NCBI GenBank assembly: GCA_003194525.1
Contig: NBIV01000009.1
Span: forward strand, 62,001-126,000
From: Gracilariopsis chorda
Taxonomy: Eukaryota; Rhodophyta; Florideophyceae; Gracilariales; Gracilariaceae
DNA length: 64,000 nt
Direction of reading: 5' to 3'
Shown: piece by piece, positions 11,412 to 22,394 of the stretch
Layout of the letters: every line of letters begins with the position of its first letter
Numbering within the stretch: position 1 is the stretch's first letter
The notes under the pieces: generated by a model
Database searches by the model: none
Seen by the model: the letters and a program-made list of their open reading frames with translations, nothing else
What the model was told of the DNA's origin: nothing
Made by a program: the position numbers and the translations under genes

Positions 11412-11713
11412 TGTGCAAATTGGTCGCCTGTGACACTGCACTGCTGGCCAATTTGCCTCGAATCTCCGGCTACTGGGAGCTCGGCACCCGGGCGCAAAAC
11501 ACTTCCGGCTACTGGGGGCCCAAGCACCTCGCCGGTGATCAGAGTAAAAACCACTGCCCAACCGGTCCTCTCTCACCGAGTGGAGGAGGCAACCGCTTGG
11601 GAGGGACTTTGTGCCCGCTTCTTTGTCTGACCGACGCGAGCGCGACTCGGTATCCGCGAACCTTACCCCTTTACTGCGCTTGCTGACGCTCCCTCCGTAC
11701 TGCGTCTTCCTCA
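11412..11713 (+). repeat. Copia 3' LTR
   Basis: 302 bp, 98-99 percent identical to the 5' LTR by eye. One of the four C/T differences breaks the terminal 11-bp inverted repeat (GCAAATTGGTC). The insertion site CTGAT follows it. Confidence 0.93.
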
Positions 11714-12094
11714 CTGATCTCGCTAAACTTTAGTCTAACTTAACTCTACACAGTCTACCCGGTCGCCTCACGCAAGACAACACGTGTCGATACATGCGCT
11801 GTACTCGGGAGCCAGCAAGGTGCGCTGCAACGTGAATAAATACAACGACTGGCCCCTGGCGGTGGCGCCCATGCGCCGTCGAGAGCAGACAGACAAAGGC
11901 GGTCGAACCATCGCACCTTTCCACTGCAAGTTACATGGTAGAGTTTGCGTGGAGTATTCTGTGCAGTCTGCTGCCACACTGAGCTGCACAGTTGCCACGA
12001 GTTCCAAACAGATGTTGATCAACATGCTACGTTCAAAGTGTCTCTTCTGGCCTTTGGGCGACAGTGAGGCTCGGCCTTGCTGCACATTCTTACA
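11714..12094. other. Flank between copia element and dispersed repeat
   Basis: No gene or repeat was recognised. Open frames on both strands overlap each other and have no family motif. Confidence 0.4.
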
Positions 12095-12870
12095 GTTTGA
12101 CATCTGCCACTGCCTCCCCCTATCAGATCTGAGCAACATTGTGTTGAGTGGTAAGCAAGTTCGTATTGGGCGGTTTTGTATACGTGTAAACTTGCTCTCT
12201 TTAGCATTGTTGGTCAGAAGGATGTAGAGGAAGTTCAATCAGACACCTGACGGTCTCTCTTCATTTTAAGAGGCAGGTCCGAGCCTTTTATGGGGCTCCG
12301 AGGCCGCCATAGCTAGCCAGAAACTATCTAACAGAAGTACTCAGTTGCATAGGTGTGTGTAGCAGTAGATCACACAATTGTACTCTTATTACGCTAATGA
12401 TTTCCGAAACTGGGAACATATCTGATTCAACCTGAATCACACTGAATTGGTTTGAGTTGTTGAATCGAACTGAGTCTGCTATACTCTCTGTAATGTAACC
12501 TTAACGACGACAAGTAGCTTTAATTGCAAGGAAATGTGTCATGAGAACTTCAAAGTAGCCTTCTTATTGTATTTATTAGTCAAGCTGGCATCCAACAAGG
12601 TTTCAAACCCATCTGTCAGTAGGAAAATTGTCACGAGTAAGAGGTATATCAGTGGGTTCAGATGTGACGCCCAACCCACGTTTTTGACTCCGTTTCGAAA
12701 GGTGGAGAATATCAAGCAGAGCGCCGCAATTAGTCGGGTAAAGGTTTCCGAGAATGAAAGACCTACAGACTCGTTATCCACTCTGGAGGTCTTCGTCAAT
12801 CACAGCAAGTCGAGGCAACCGGGCGGAAAAGGTCATACTAAACAAGGGTGCCACGGACGGCATCGGCCTA
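12095..12870 (+). repeat. Dispersed repeat family R1, copy A (uninterrupted by hAT)
   Basis: 12095-12204 plus 12515-12738 match the reverse complement of 45388-45705 at roughly 85-90 percent by eye. For example, the blocks GTTTTTGACTCCGTTTCG and AAAGGTGGAGAATATCAAGC are shared. 12738-12870 match the reverse complement of about 37650-37797 (for example GTGCCACGGACGGCATCGGCC). In copy A the two halves are contiguous, while elsewhere they flank the hAT element, so copy A is the empty-site form. A frame of about 147 codons (12534-12977) runs through it and its middle part is conserved in the 45.5-kb copy, so the repeat may once have coded. Family unknown. Confidence 0.8.
12208..12512. repeat. About 310-bp insertion in repeat R1 copy A, possible solo LTR
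   Basis: Relative to the 45.5-kb copy, copy A has about 310 extra bases between CTCTTTAG (ends 12204) and TAGCTTTAATTG (starts 12515). The extra part can be read as TGTTGGTCAG...ACGACGACA, with the TG...CA ends of an LTR. The flanking pentamers (AGCAT/AGTAG) match only partly, so the class is uncertain. Confidence 0.35.
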
Positions 12871-13092
12871 CCATTAAAAACCTCAATGCAGTACAACAGG
12901 AACAATCTGTATTTTTAGGAAAACGTATAGCACTCTTGCCAATTGTGCTAAGCAAACCTCCAAGAACAACAATGTAGCCACACGCCAAAAGAACAAAGTC
13001 CGGAATGTAAAAGATATAGAAACATACAGAGAGAAAGAAAAACAGTAAGTCAAACCAGAAAGAAGTCCAATTCGATATTATTAATACTTAGT

Positions 13093-14656
13093 TTAAGAAA
13101 TCAAGCCACAAAACAGCGATAGTCGCTTCGACAATTCGTAGGAACTAGCCTCGGTAAATATGTCAGCAGCTTGCACTTTAGTTGCAATTGATTTCACATC
13201 CACAAAATGGGTCTCTATCAGTTCTTTGATTTGATGAAATTTAAGTACAATGTACTTGTCTCTACTGAACCCCTTTTGGTTTCTAACAATTGAGGACGCA
13301 GTCAAACTGTCTGTGAAAACGGTTATTAGATACATTTCGCGTTCATCGCCCACAACTTTTTCGTTGCGTAGTTCTTAAAACAATCTCCGCAACCACCTAA
13401 ACGTTTTACCGCAATAAAAAAGGAAAATATACTCCGCCTCTCCAGATGACAACGCGAGAAGCTTTTTTTTCTTGGTATTCAACATGATCCATGCTTTCTC
13501 GACCTTGATGAACAATCTAGTCGTAGAATTCCTTTTCTTACGACATCTTGCCCAATTTGAATTGCAATGCTTTTGCATAGGCTCTATAGTATGCCTAAAA
13601 AAGAACAGGCAGACTTTGTGTACACTTCAAGTACGTCAGTACTCTCTTTCCAAGTTTCACGTGCCTCATGCATGGGTCGTCGATTTTCTTTGCTGTCATA
13701 GATGCTGCAACGTTATGTCTGGTGTGGAAGACACGTCCAGGTACATTACGTTGGCGACCATCTTGCCGTACTGATTATGAATGCTTGGTGCACGAATAAG
13801 TTCGTCTATACCTTGGCTTTTTAGGTCGCATTGATAATGCAGTGGTGTCTGGGAACTGTTTTCATTGCTCAATCCGTTTCCTTTCGAGATCTTTTTGACG
13901 TACGTAGTCTGTATGACCTTGATGCCGGTTTTGTTCGTCTCAATGTCAAGTCCAATGAATGATTTAACTCTTCCAGGAAGCTTGACCTTGAAGAACCTCT
14001 GCATCTCCATTTTTAGGTCACGAAGTAGAGAATGCGAATCACATGACATCAAGATGTGACCCAAAACTACCACTACTGTCAATGTACCACTTTTAGATAT
14101 ATATTTGTAAATGCGAGCATCTGTACTACATTGTGTAAATCCTAGTCGTAATAGTGCCTTATGATGCAATGAGACCACATCTTCTCAGTTTAGCGTGCCT
14201 CATAGAGAGCCTTGAGCAGCAAACGTACTTTTCCAGGGACAAATGAGGATGTAGAGGCGTTTTTTGGTTGCCCCATTACTAGGGGTTCGTCGCAGTCCCC
14301 GTAGAAGTACGCTTTGCTTATGTACATCTTCTCAAAAATTAGGCCTTGGGCTGTAGCTTTGGCGAGAACTAGACGGATAGTCTTTTGATGTGTGGCGGGA
14401 GCACACAGGTCGGCGGGGTCAAAGTCCAAGTAAGTACGTTTTAAATCGCCACGTACTACGGAGCCTGCGTTCAGAAGAATCTGTGGATAATGAGAGCTCA
14501 CTTATTTCGCTATGAATCTCCAAAGAAAAGGTAAGGGCTTCAAACTTAGTTTTCTATCAACAAGCCTCCAAGTTCGTCCTTGCACTAGGGCGTTGTATTC
14601 TCTGTCGATTGTTTCTGCTCATCTCCGCAAGCCTCTTGCTTTTTGAAAGCTCTTAG
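13093..14656 (-). pseudogene. Second copia-type reverse transcriptase/RNase H remnant
   Basis: Reading the minus strand from about 14656 down, broken frames reproduce a copia Pol C-terminal half. First comes REYNALVQGRTWRLV (N-terminal RT), then KMYISKAYFYGDCDEP (DISxAYL region, Asp replaced) near 14300, MVSLHHKALLRLGF (14178), and the RNase H piece LSSGEAEYIF near 13440. Last is TDSLTASSIVRN...SRDKYIVLKFHQIKELI...QAADIFT (13093-13353), typical of copia RNase H ends. The YVDD box is not intact. Several frameshifts and stops separate the pieces. It is a different subfamily from the element at 5.7 kb, and no LTRs were found for it. Confidence 0.75.
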
Positions 14657-14730
14657 GGACTATTATATCATCCCTAAGATCCTTTTAAGCAAGAGATGAA
14701 GAAAGATGGCATCTCCGCGCAAGATGGCTT

Positions 14731-15449
14731 AGTTCGTTGTACTGTATTTCTTATCTGGCAATACCTGTATCGCTTACAAGAGCATTCTGCATCAATATGC
14801 AGTTGAAGATTCCTCGATAATAACCAATATTTGGCTGGAGGCCACACAATGGCTGATAGGCAGCTACACGAATGATGAGTTCATTGAAGGCTTGTTCCGT
14901 GACCTCAGTTCACTTTGCTCACATTCAGTGGAGAGAGAGCAGTCTTTCAAAAAGCGGGTACGCTTAAAGTACAACAGGCTTGGTGGAGTATATGCCAAAG
15001 AAAAGCACATTGCGTCTTTCACAGATTGGCTGCTGCCCAGTGTCATTTCGTGTGATACAAGGGACAGACAACTTTTCCGTGATCGTTCCACTACTGTGGG
15101 ATTCTTTAGGGAGCTCTGCATGTCCTATGGAGATTTAACGCATCTTGCGCGACCGCAGTGACTCTCGTCGAACGCCCGGAATTATCTGGCGAAGGTATCG
15201 GTGATGTCCGAAGATGTTAGTACCTTCACAACCGACACAACCTCGACCGTATTACCACACGGTGATGGTGCCGTAATGCTCATATGAACCGACAATGGGG
15301 AGGTTCTGTCGACAGATCCGAGTGGCACCGAAAGCATGACAGAGGCGGATGCGCCTGCTACTGAGGATCAGTTAAAACGGAGCTACCATGCTCTAGCTAT
15401 CGTTTCAAACCATAATCCTCGTCTCGAAGAATGGGTGCCCACCAAGTGA
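14731..15449 (+). pseudogene. Decayed ORF, unknown family
   Basis: One frame is open for about 240 codons except for stops at 15159-15161 and 15285-15287. Its segments (WLEATQWLIGSYTNDEFIEG; ERLYNRLGG-like basic stretch; FTDWLLPSVISCD; EDQLKRSYHALAIVSNHNP) look like real coding sequence, but I do not recognise the family. The setting suggests part of a retroelement. The region 14652-14678 just upstream has an 8-bp inverted repeat (CTTAGGGA/TCCCTAAG). Confidence 0.4.
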
Positions 15450-17389
15450 GTCGCTTTGATTGGCCGAAGGGGAGACACACGGCCTCCGTCTAGTAGCGAA
15501 CGTGACGCTGGCGTCACCTGCCACCTTTACGTGGCCATAGTCCATCAGATCTCATACTGCTCTCAGAAAACTTTGTCCATGATAGCACAAGCTCAAAGAA
15601 GAATCGTGGATACTCCTTCATAAAAGGCGGCATCCCCGCTGATAATGATGTATTACATCACGTTACGAAAGCATCTGAGACGGGAAACCCCAATTATTCG
15701 TCCAGGAGCTGGTTCACCTGTTCTGCTCCAAATTCTGGTTAAGAAAAACGACGAGCGGCAGCCTCCGGGAAGTGATACAAGGCTTTAAAGGACGACGTTT
15801 TTTCAATTGGGCAACCGAGGTCCAGAGAGAAAGATGACGAATACGTAAGGAAATGTCTGGACGACACACATGTGAGAGTACCTGAAGAGCTAAAAGACCA
15901 TGCCTCTAAAATAGGCCGTTTCAACTATAAACTTGCAAATCAGGTTGGTTTTAAAAGCACTGACGGCGTGAAAGTACTCACAGTACTAGATACTGTAGAG
16001 CGAAACCAGGCGGTGGGAAGTGCACCTCAAGGTGTTCGAAGCCTTGTCCTCACGAGAGGTAAGCTAGGGAACAGAGCCCTCTGTTCCACCCAAAGTTGGG
16101 GCGTACGTCCCAGGGGGATTCAGGAATAACCTACAGTGGTTGTGGTCCGGGATGGAGGTTAAGTACCGGATTCGGTGTATCCAGCGTAAGACTCCGAAAG
16201 CGGGAAACCAACCAGCAAAAAGACGACGAGGGTCGTGCATGCGCGGGCAACAGACCCGAAGAAACCAGAGGAAAAAAAGAAGAAATATCCCTACATAGGA
16301 ATGGAAACCTGTCCTCGAAAGGATACACAAACAATAATAACAATATAGTTAGAAACCCCACGGGCCGGTTGATACAGATGACCTGAGCGTTCCCAAGGGG
16401 ATAAATAAATGGAATCCACTCGTGGATACTCTCCGCGAGGAGTCGAAACCCAACGAGGGCAATTGCAGTTGAGCCACACTTGGTTGAGTTTACTTTGGAC
16501 TCGTGACCGCAACGTCATTGGCCCCTAAGTAGGGCTCACTAGAATTACCTAAAGTAATTACATAACTTAGTGCACACCTTCTAAGGGCCATAAAAGTGGA
16601 GATCCCAGTGTCAGGGCCAAAGTAAAAACTAACTGTAGGAGAATGACCATTGGGCAGATGCAGTGGTGAGGTAACCATGGGGCTGGGGTGGCAGAGGTCA
16701 GAACATTGCTGGCCGAAATATTCCACGTGGCCAAGCTGGGTGCCTATGCAGGAGATACGAGGGGACAGCGCGATTGCCAAGGCACTGTGGCTATAGGGTT
16801 TATTATGTAGCTAATTTTATTTAATTTGTTAGGATAGTGTCCGGAGGTCAGAGTGCCTCGCCAGCTATATAGGCTCGCTCGAGTCTCGCCGACCTCTGAA
16901 GAGTAAAGGCGAGCACCCTCACCGTCTTCTTGCCGCCATATGCAGCCAGTAGGACTCCAAAGGCCTCCAAACCATCGCTACCATTCTCCCGACCTGTAAG
17001 GACTTGAGATTGCGCCCGCCCATTGCGCCTCGCTGCCAGTTGGTGCCCGCGTCACTAATAGACCCATTGGATTGTCACCCCAGTGGTTGGCTCTCTGCCG
17101 CTACTTACCCCTAGTAGATTACTACCCCAGTTGGCCAAAGGACGTAATATTCTACTACACTAGATAAGTGATAAAATTCCGAAATTGGAGCCAAAACTTC
17201 CCACGCGTACCATGCGTTACATCCATACAGGGCTATTTATAACCAGCCCATCAGGGTGCCAGCCCCTTGTAAGGGATCATCCTGACACACCTTTCCTAGA
17301 GAAAACTCATATAATGAGTAGCACTAACCCAAGGGGGATCAACCTGATATGACTAGGATCTTCACTAAGTCTGCCAAACGGCGTTGCTC
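15450..17389. other. Gene-poor stretch with one short unknown ORF
   Basis: Frame 15872-16129 (+, 85 codons; RVPEELKDHASKIGRFNYKLAN) reads like coding sequence and its frame extends a little upstream (FFNWATEVQREKDDEYVRKCL). No family is recognised, and it is probably a relic of the same decayed unit as 14731-15449. From 16130 to 17389 nothing is supported. Confidence 0.35.
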
Positions 17390-19732
17390 CACATGAATGG
17401 AGAAGGGCACATCGTACTCATCGCAGCTGCTAAAACTCCAGATGTCAAAAGCTGGACGAGCATCCACTCAGTTCTCGCCAAAGCCGTGGAGGAACAATTC
17501 GAAGTCTAGTTCATCGAGGGCGAAAGGGTCATCTAAAGAAACGCAGAGGTAAGCGATTGAGTCGAGCCCAGTGACACTCTAAAGGCATTCAGGATCTACT
17601 ATCGAATTGGGGTCCTTGGAGAAAAGAAGAATGTCTGTCGAAGTCCCTCCCCTGCAATTAACGATGAATGCGTTTTGAGAGGTTGGAGGCTTTGTGAAAA
17701 TCCTTTTCTTTCGAACCTTCAGAATCCTTGGAAACTTCACGAGAATGCTTTTCCTTGCGAAAGCTTTTAGTCTGGTACCTTGGCGTCTTACAGTCGGGGT
17801 CTCCTCGACAATGGGTTTTTTCGCCACAGTCGAAGCAATAAGTGTCCCTCTCGGTGGGCTTCCTCTTATTGGTAGAGCACCTCGGAGGGTTAGAATGTTG
17901 GGCTCTAGAGCTATTGCTTCCTTGACCGGAAGAGCTTGTACCACGATCGGCATTCAAACGATGCTGGTAGGCACCAAGCGCCTGTGGAACGCGCTGGCCA
18001 ACCATTCTCTATATCAACCTTGGTGAATGGCCTTTCCGTCTTTTTTGGCATAAAAGCGAGCTTCCTTATAACTGTGGCGTCATCCGTAAGATTAAGCTTG
18101 CAATGCAGACCCGTTGAGAACATGTCACGCGAAGTGGGCGACTCGGTTGGAACCATCCTGAAGTACATCAGTAGTTCAGAATTGGTTTCTAGGATTTCTT
18201 GAGACGCATTGGTGAATTAATTAGCCTTGCGACGAACAGTATTAGCGTTGTCGGAGGATTATGGTAACGCAGAGTCGTCGCCAATGTGTAGTGCACGCCC
18301 TGTGGGGATGGATCTTGAGCGCTTCTTAATTTTCCGATTGTTCGGCTCATCTACAATACTCTGGCACAGCTTGGCCGGACGCACCGTGGCAACGGACTAT
18401 GCACGTGTTACACGGATTTGCCATAGTAGTGGATAGGATTTTGGTCTCTATTTAGTTATTTAGTTAGTTCTTACAGTGGGATAGTTACTGTACTTAGTGC
18501 GCCGGCGAGTTGCCGTTGCACCAGTAAACCTCCTCCAACAAAGGGACCCCAACCTAGGGAATTGGCTTTAGACCTCACCGCCTTCGCGTGTTCTCCAATC
18601 CTCTGTGGAGGGAAACACCGTTTCATACGGGAAGTCTAACCCCGTTGCCTATCTAAAGCACCAGAGTATGCGGATTGTTATTCCAACTGTCTTGATGTTC
18701 GCCATGTATAAGGTTTATTTACCGGCACTGCCGTTAGTCTTCGTCACAACACTCGTGACTCAGCTCCCCTTTTCTTTTCCCTTTACAGGGTGGCTTTCCT
18801 GCTACCCACGGATCGTGTTCGCGCGTGCCACTAACGTGCAAACTTCACCTCTCTAGATGACGACCATACGCCTCTCCTGTGGATACCTGATTCTTGCCTC
18901 AACCACCCTGCGCAAGTCGCGACGGGTGGCCTCGGCTTTACATCCAGACATAGTCGTGGCACTTCTGGGAGGGCTCTACCCAGCTGGGCTCCCTCTAACG
19001 ACGAAAGATCCCGAACGCCTTTCGGTGCACTCCCGCTTCTGGGCATTGCACTACACAAAGAAACTGTCTAAATTCCCGAAGAAACCGAGAAGTAGCGAGT
19101 GGGCAGACTTCTTGATGTGGAGTTTTGGATCCGTATCTGAGTCTTTTCGGCCTTCAACAAGAACAAGAAGCTGCACCTTGGTGTTGGTCACGGTTTCTTC
19201 GCTGAGCATAGCATTTTCAAACCGCGTAATGGCCAGAAAGTTGCTAACTGGCAAAGATGTCGACATTCCAACGAGCATGAGATAGTCAGCGGCTAGGGGC
19301 CGAAAACGGGAAACGAATGCGTTTAGATCCTGGTTTTTTCGAGGTTTGCAGTGAATAACCTTCTTGAAGGAAAATATAAGTGTAGTAAGAACGGCAGTTG
19401 GATGATCCATGGCAATAAATTGAACAATTTCCTTGATTGCCGCAATCTATTCCGTCTGTTTTTAATCGATAATACCTTGATCTAAGCTTCTTCAACGGTT
19501 GACCTTTGCTCCCTTGAGAGGCTACGGTCATAGATTTGACGTGCTAGAGTACCCGACACAGTTTTGTACATGCGTTCTGTTCCTTTTTCGGCTGCTGCTT
19601 GAATATTCTTAACTCAACGAGTAACATCTTTGTGGTACTTATGTGGATGTCCTTCAGGACTAAACACAGGAGGATCAGTAGGTGCAAGTGGTTTAGAGGG
19701 AGTTGGACCTTGGCCCATAAATCGTGTAGGCG
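17390..19732 (-). pseudogene. Decayed copia Gag-protease, same subfamily as the 5.7-kb element
   Basis: On the minus strand the order matches the 5.7-kb element. At about 19730 there is a TTATGGGCC run resembling its primer site, encoding FMGQG. Next comes LAPTDPPVFSPEG (compare NPTDPPRFDPAK), then FVSRFRPLAADYLM (near 19300) and LNLTDDATVIRKLAFMP (near 18090). The zinc knuckle CFDCGEKTHCRGDPDC with the same C-X2-C-X4-H-X6-C spacing lies near 17810, then DPNSIVDPEC (17580-17610) and DELDFELFLHGFGEN (near 17480, compare SELDCQPFYHGFGPK). Frames change repeatedly. It is split by the insertion at 18285-19057. Confidence 0.8.
18285..19057. mobile_element. 773-bp non-coding insertion with terminal inverted repeats, inside copia Gag
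   Basis: The left end reads TGTGTAGTGCACGCCC and the right end GGGCATTGCACTACACA. The outer 11 bp are a perfect inverted pair and the similarity extends to about 16 bp. The segment lies exactly between the two halves of the Gag remnant: homology ends at about 19058 (GNLDSFF) and resumes below about 18170. No transposase frame is seen inside. It could be a MITE-like DNA element or a solo LTR with long inverted ends; no clean target duplication was found. Confidence 0.5.
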
Positions 19733-19734
19733 TT

Positions 19735-21173
19735 GACATGAAAGAGGATGACGGGAGTGCGTGCGGCTGCTGCGAAGGCGATGCTGCGAAACAGGAACGG
19801 GACAAGGTCAGCTGGCTCTTGTCTCCTCACTGCCTCACTTCCCCGGCACCAGTCCCAGAGGGACTGGGTGCGTTTATTTAAGTTCTACGCGAGATGGGCC
19901 ACCGAGGCGGTGCGAGCTCACTGCGAGGGGCGTGGTGTATTTGCGAGCTCTGGATATGTCCCCATGGGATATCACAAGGCTATCCTTCTACGTTGGTGAA
20001 CTTTCCAAATGAAAGTGGAGATGTAAGACGACTGAGCTACAAAAGTGTCCGGCAAGACACTGGTGCGATCTTGTCCAGCGATACTTGTAGTGAGCTCCCA
20101 CAGGAGATACATCAGTTCCAGCTTGAAAACCTTTTTAGCCGCCTGTTGCTTCCACGTATGCTTTATCATCGTTTCCTGTCAACGTTATATTGACACCTCG
20201 ATCTGTTCCCTTAACGTAACCACACATTCCATTGTATTCGGATTTCTTGTATCCAAATCGTCACAGTAACAATTTGTTTCTAACTTATTTAAACTTCCCT
20301 CGCCACACTTTTGGATACTGGAGTGCTTCTCTTTACGCATGAATTCTGATTGTACATTTTGTTTCAATATCAACGATGTAAAAGACTTTTGGAATAACAC
20401 TTATCTTTTGTTGCTTTACTCCAACAACGCCAGTGCTTCGTTTCCGCCCTGTTCCAGACATCAATGACCACGAAGGGACTGAAACGATCTCTCCATGTAA
20501 CTTTATTCATCGCTCTTACCCGTTTCTTTAACAGTCCTGTTTCACTTCTTTTAACGCTATGGTGATGGAACCTAAGCTTATGAGTATGAAGCTTTCCCCC
20601 CTTCTTTCCTTGTAGTACCTAGTTGAATGTTGCTAAAGAATGGCCATTAAGCAGAATATTCCCGTGAACGCACTGAGCATACTCGATGTGCAGCTATAAT
20701 GTCTTAGAAAAATGAGAGCCACGGGTATTTCCTTTGTTGTCATCGACCTTACAATAAAAGTGCATACATGCTTGTATAAAGAGGTACCCTTCTTGGTTCC
20801 AAAGAGTTTTGCGCTTGCTTTACAGGGCTCCCTTGCCCTCATCGTTTTCCGTCAACAACTTTTGTTGTATGTTGACTGATATCGCCCTCGAAGCCGTAAG
20901 TGGAAGCAACATGGGATGGAAATCAATGGTCGCCTTCCAATCAACAGCTGGGAGTCATCATTCTGCTATTATTGGCTACACTGGTGGTAAATCTTTAGTT
21001 CATAGCTATTCATCTGAGAATACATATTCCTTTGATGATAGACACCATGTGATTCTTAACGGCTACAGATGCATATTTTCGTATCCAATATCCAGACCTA
21101 GCCATATACTAAGGTTGGCCGGAAAGTTTGTTAGTTTTGTATATCGACTTCGCGTCAATGTGTTGGCCGCAAA
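19735..21173. other. Flank of the copia remnant, no supported gene
   Basis: The sequence from 19735 to about 20040 should be the 5' LTR of the minus-strand copia remnant, but no partner LTR was found to prove it. Frame 20809-21177 (+, 122 codons) has no recognised motif and is not called. Confidence 0.35.
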
Positions 21174-21662
21174 TTAAAACATGTTTCTCTGGTCGGCTGC
21201 ACGTTTCCGCCCATACTGACTGCAACATGCCTCACAGTCAGAGACACGCTGTGGTTCTGCACAACGACGGCGTGTCTCGACTGTGACTCCGTACGGAAAC
21301 ATGTGTACTTGCTTCCCGTCGCCAACCCATCTTTCAACGCACGTCGACCCGCGCCGCTGAAACAGCTTAGAAGCCCAGTCTACGGGCAGCGAGCCGCAAT
21401 AGTTTTCTATGTGGGAAGGGGATGAGGGGGTTGGGGTGAATAGCGCACCAGAGCAGTTGAAATCTCCCATACAAACGGTAATTCCGGCACCTGTATCACA
21501 ACCTGGAGAGACCAGCTGCGTTAATTCACTGATGGCGTCTGGTGCATGTGTGGTGCAGTCTGAGAATTGGGCGGAAGCACAGGAGCAATCTTCGCTTCCG
21601 CGAAGCACCCGCAAAATACACAAACGGCGTAATGTAGTCGGTGCTGATGCCCTTGCGTGCAT
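21174..21662 (-). CDS. Weak ORF with a GDFN motif
   Basis: 162 codons. The only hint of function is ITVCMGDFNCSGALF, which resembles the GDFN core of the endonuclease/exonuclease/phosphatase fold used by non-LTR retrotransposons. The other conserved blocks of that fold were not found, and the plus strand is also open here (21409-21747), so this may be chance. Listed with low confidence. Confidence 0.15.
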   Translation of the reverse strand: MHARASAPTTLRRLCILRVLRGSEDCSCASAQFSDCTTHAPDAISELTQLVSPGCDTGAGITVCMGDFNCSGALFTPTPSSPSHIENYCGSLPVDWASKLFQRRGSTCVERWVGDGKQVHMFPYGVTVETRRRCAEPQRVSDCEACCSQYGRKRAADQRNMF

Positions 21663-21768
21663 GACAAGTAGCTACGGAAAGCACTTTACTCCATATTGCA
21701 GAAAGAGAAAGCAAGCGGTTCAACAACGGGTCCCAGCCGCTGTGTGAAAGCTGGTATATAAGGACTAG

Positions 21769-22386
21769 TTGGATGACGGTAAAGCAGAATGTGAGATTGC
21801 AGGAGTTCAATTCGACAAAGATGTGCTACAGGAACGTACACTGCAAAATGCTCTGGGCAGTGCTCTAGGTGACGTACAAACTAGAGTATCTGATGGGCCG
21901 GGGCAGCTATGTGCTTTGCAAAATGATGACCTTATGCAAAAGCTGAAGGAGTCGGATACTTACAACAAGAAGAAAATGGGGGATACTCGCGAGTCTCTGA
22001 TCTGTCAAAGCACTAGGAAGTCGGACGATGCAGGTTCGGAGTCTGTGATAGACATTGTGCCCGAGGAAAAAAAGGTGGTGGAAGAAAAGATTTCTTTAGC
22101 AAACCCGTCTAAAAAGAAGCTCTTGAAGGACACGGTGACTGCGATCTCATCTATGGTTACAGTGGTTGAGGAGCAGTCAGACAATTTGTGCCAAGCAGTC
22201 GAAAAGCAAACAAAGGTGCGAGAAAACGACATTGTTAGCAGGCAAACGCTACGGGAAGAGCAATTGAAATCTCTGCAGAGCCAGGAGATACATAGACAGA
22301 TCAAGCGATTGATTTTTCTTCGCGAACAGGGTATCATCTCTGAGGCTGAATTCAAAGAGCGTGTAAAGGTCATAGTGGAACTTTAA
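21769..22386 (+). CDS. Coiled-coil ORF next to the Harbinger transposase
   Basis: 205 residues, acidic then basic, with long charged helical stretches in the second half and an end (KRLIFLREQGIISEAEFKERVKVI) that resembles a short C-terminal SHOCT-like helix pair. It ends 8 bp from the end of the transposase frame on the other strand, tail to tail. PIF/Harbinger elements usually encode a second, Myb/SANT-like DNA-binding protein; no Myb tryptophans were seen here. It may be the C-terminal part of that partner or an unrelated protein. An in-frame stop just upstream fixes the ATG at 21769 as the first possible start. Confidence 0.5.
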   Translation: MDDGKAECEIAGVQFDKDVLQERTLQNALGSALGDVQTRVSDGPGQLCALQNDDLMQKLKESDTYNKKKMGDTRESLICQSTRKSDDAGSESVIDIVPEEKKVVEEKISLANPSKKKLLKDTVTAISSMVTVVEEQSDNLCQAVEKQTKVRENDIVSRQTLREEQLKSLQSQEIHRQIKRLIFLREQGIISEAEFKERVKVIVEL

Positions 22387-22394
22387 GCGTCCCA

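Larger units (their letters stand above)
5714..11713 (+). mobile_element. Ty1/copia-type LTR retrotransposon, full length (6,000 bp), inactive
   Basis: Two 302-bp LTRs (5714-6015 and 11412-11713) starting TG and ending CA differ at only four positions by my reading (all C in the 5' copy, T in the 3' copy). Between them, in copia order, lie a primer site, Gag with a zinc knuckle, an aspartic protease remnant, integrase, reverse transcriptase and RNase H, then a purine tract directly before the 3' LTR. Integrase upstream of RT defines the copia superfamily. The target-site duplication is CTGAA/CTGAT. The reading frames carry stops at 6226, 6250, 7440, 8427, 8430, 9042 and 10700 and change frame twice, so this copy cannot encode a full polyprotein. 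It lies just upstream of the kinase gene. Confidence 0.95.

Noticed and set aside
16380-16470. Possible hammerhead-like ribozyme (GAAAC next to a CTCTCCGCGAGGAG hairpin)
   Set aside because: The CUGANGA core strand is missing, so the required three-way core cannot form.
20809-21177. 122-codon plus-strand ORF
   Set aside because: No motif, no homology to other parts of the window, and a composition similar to random frames nearby.
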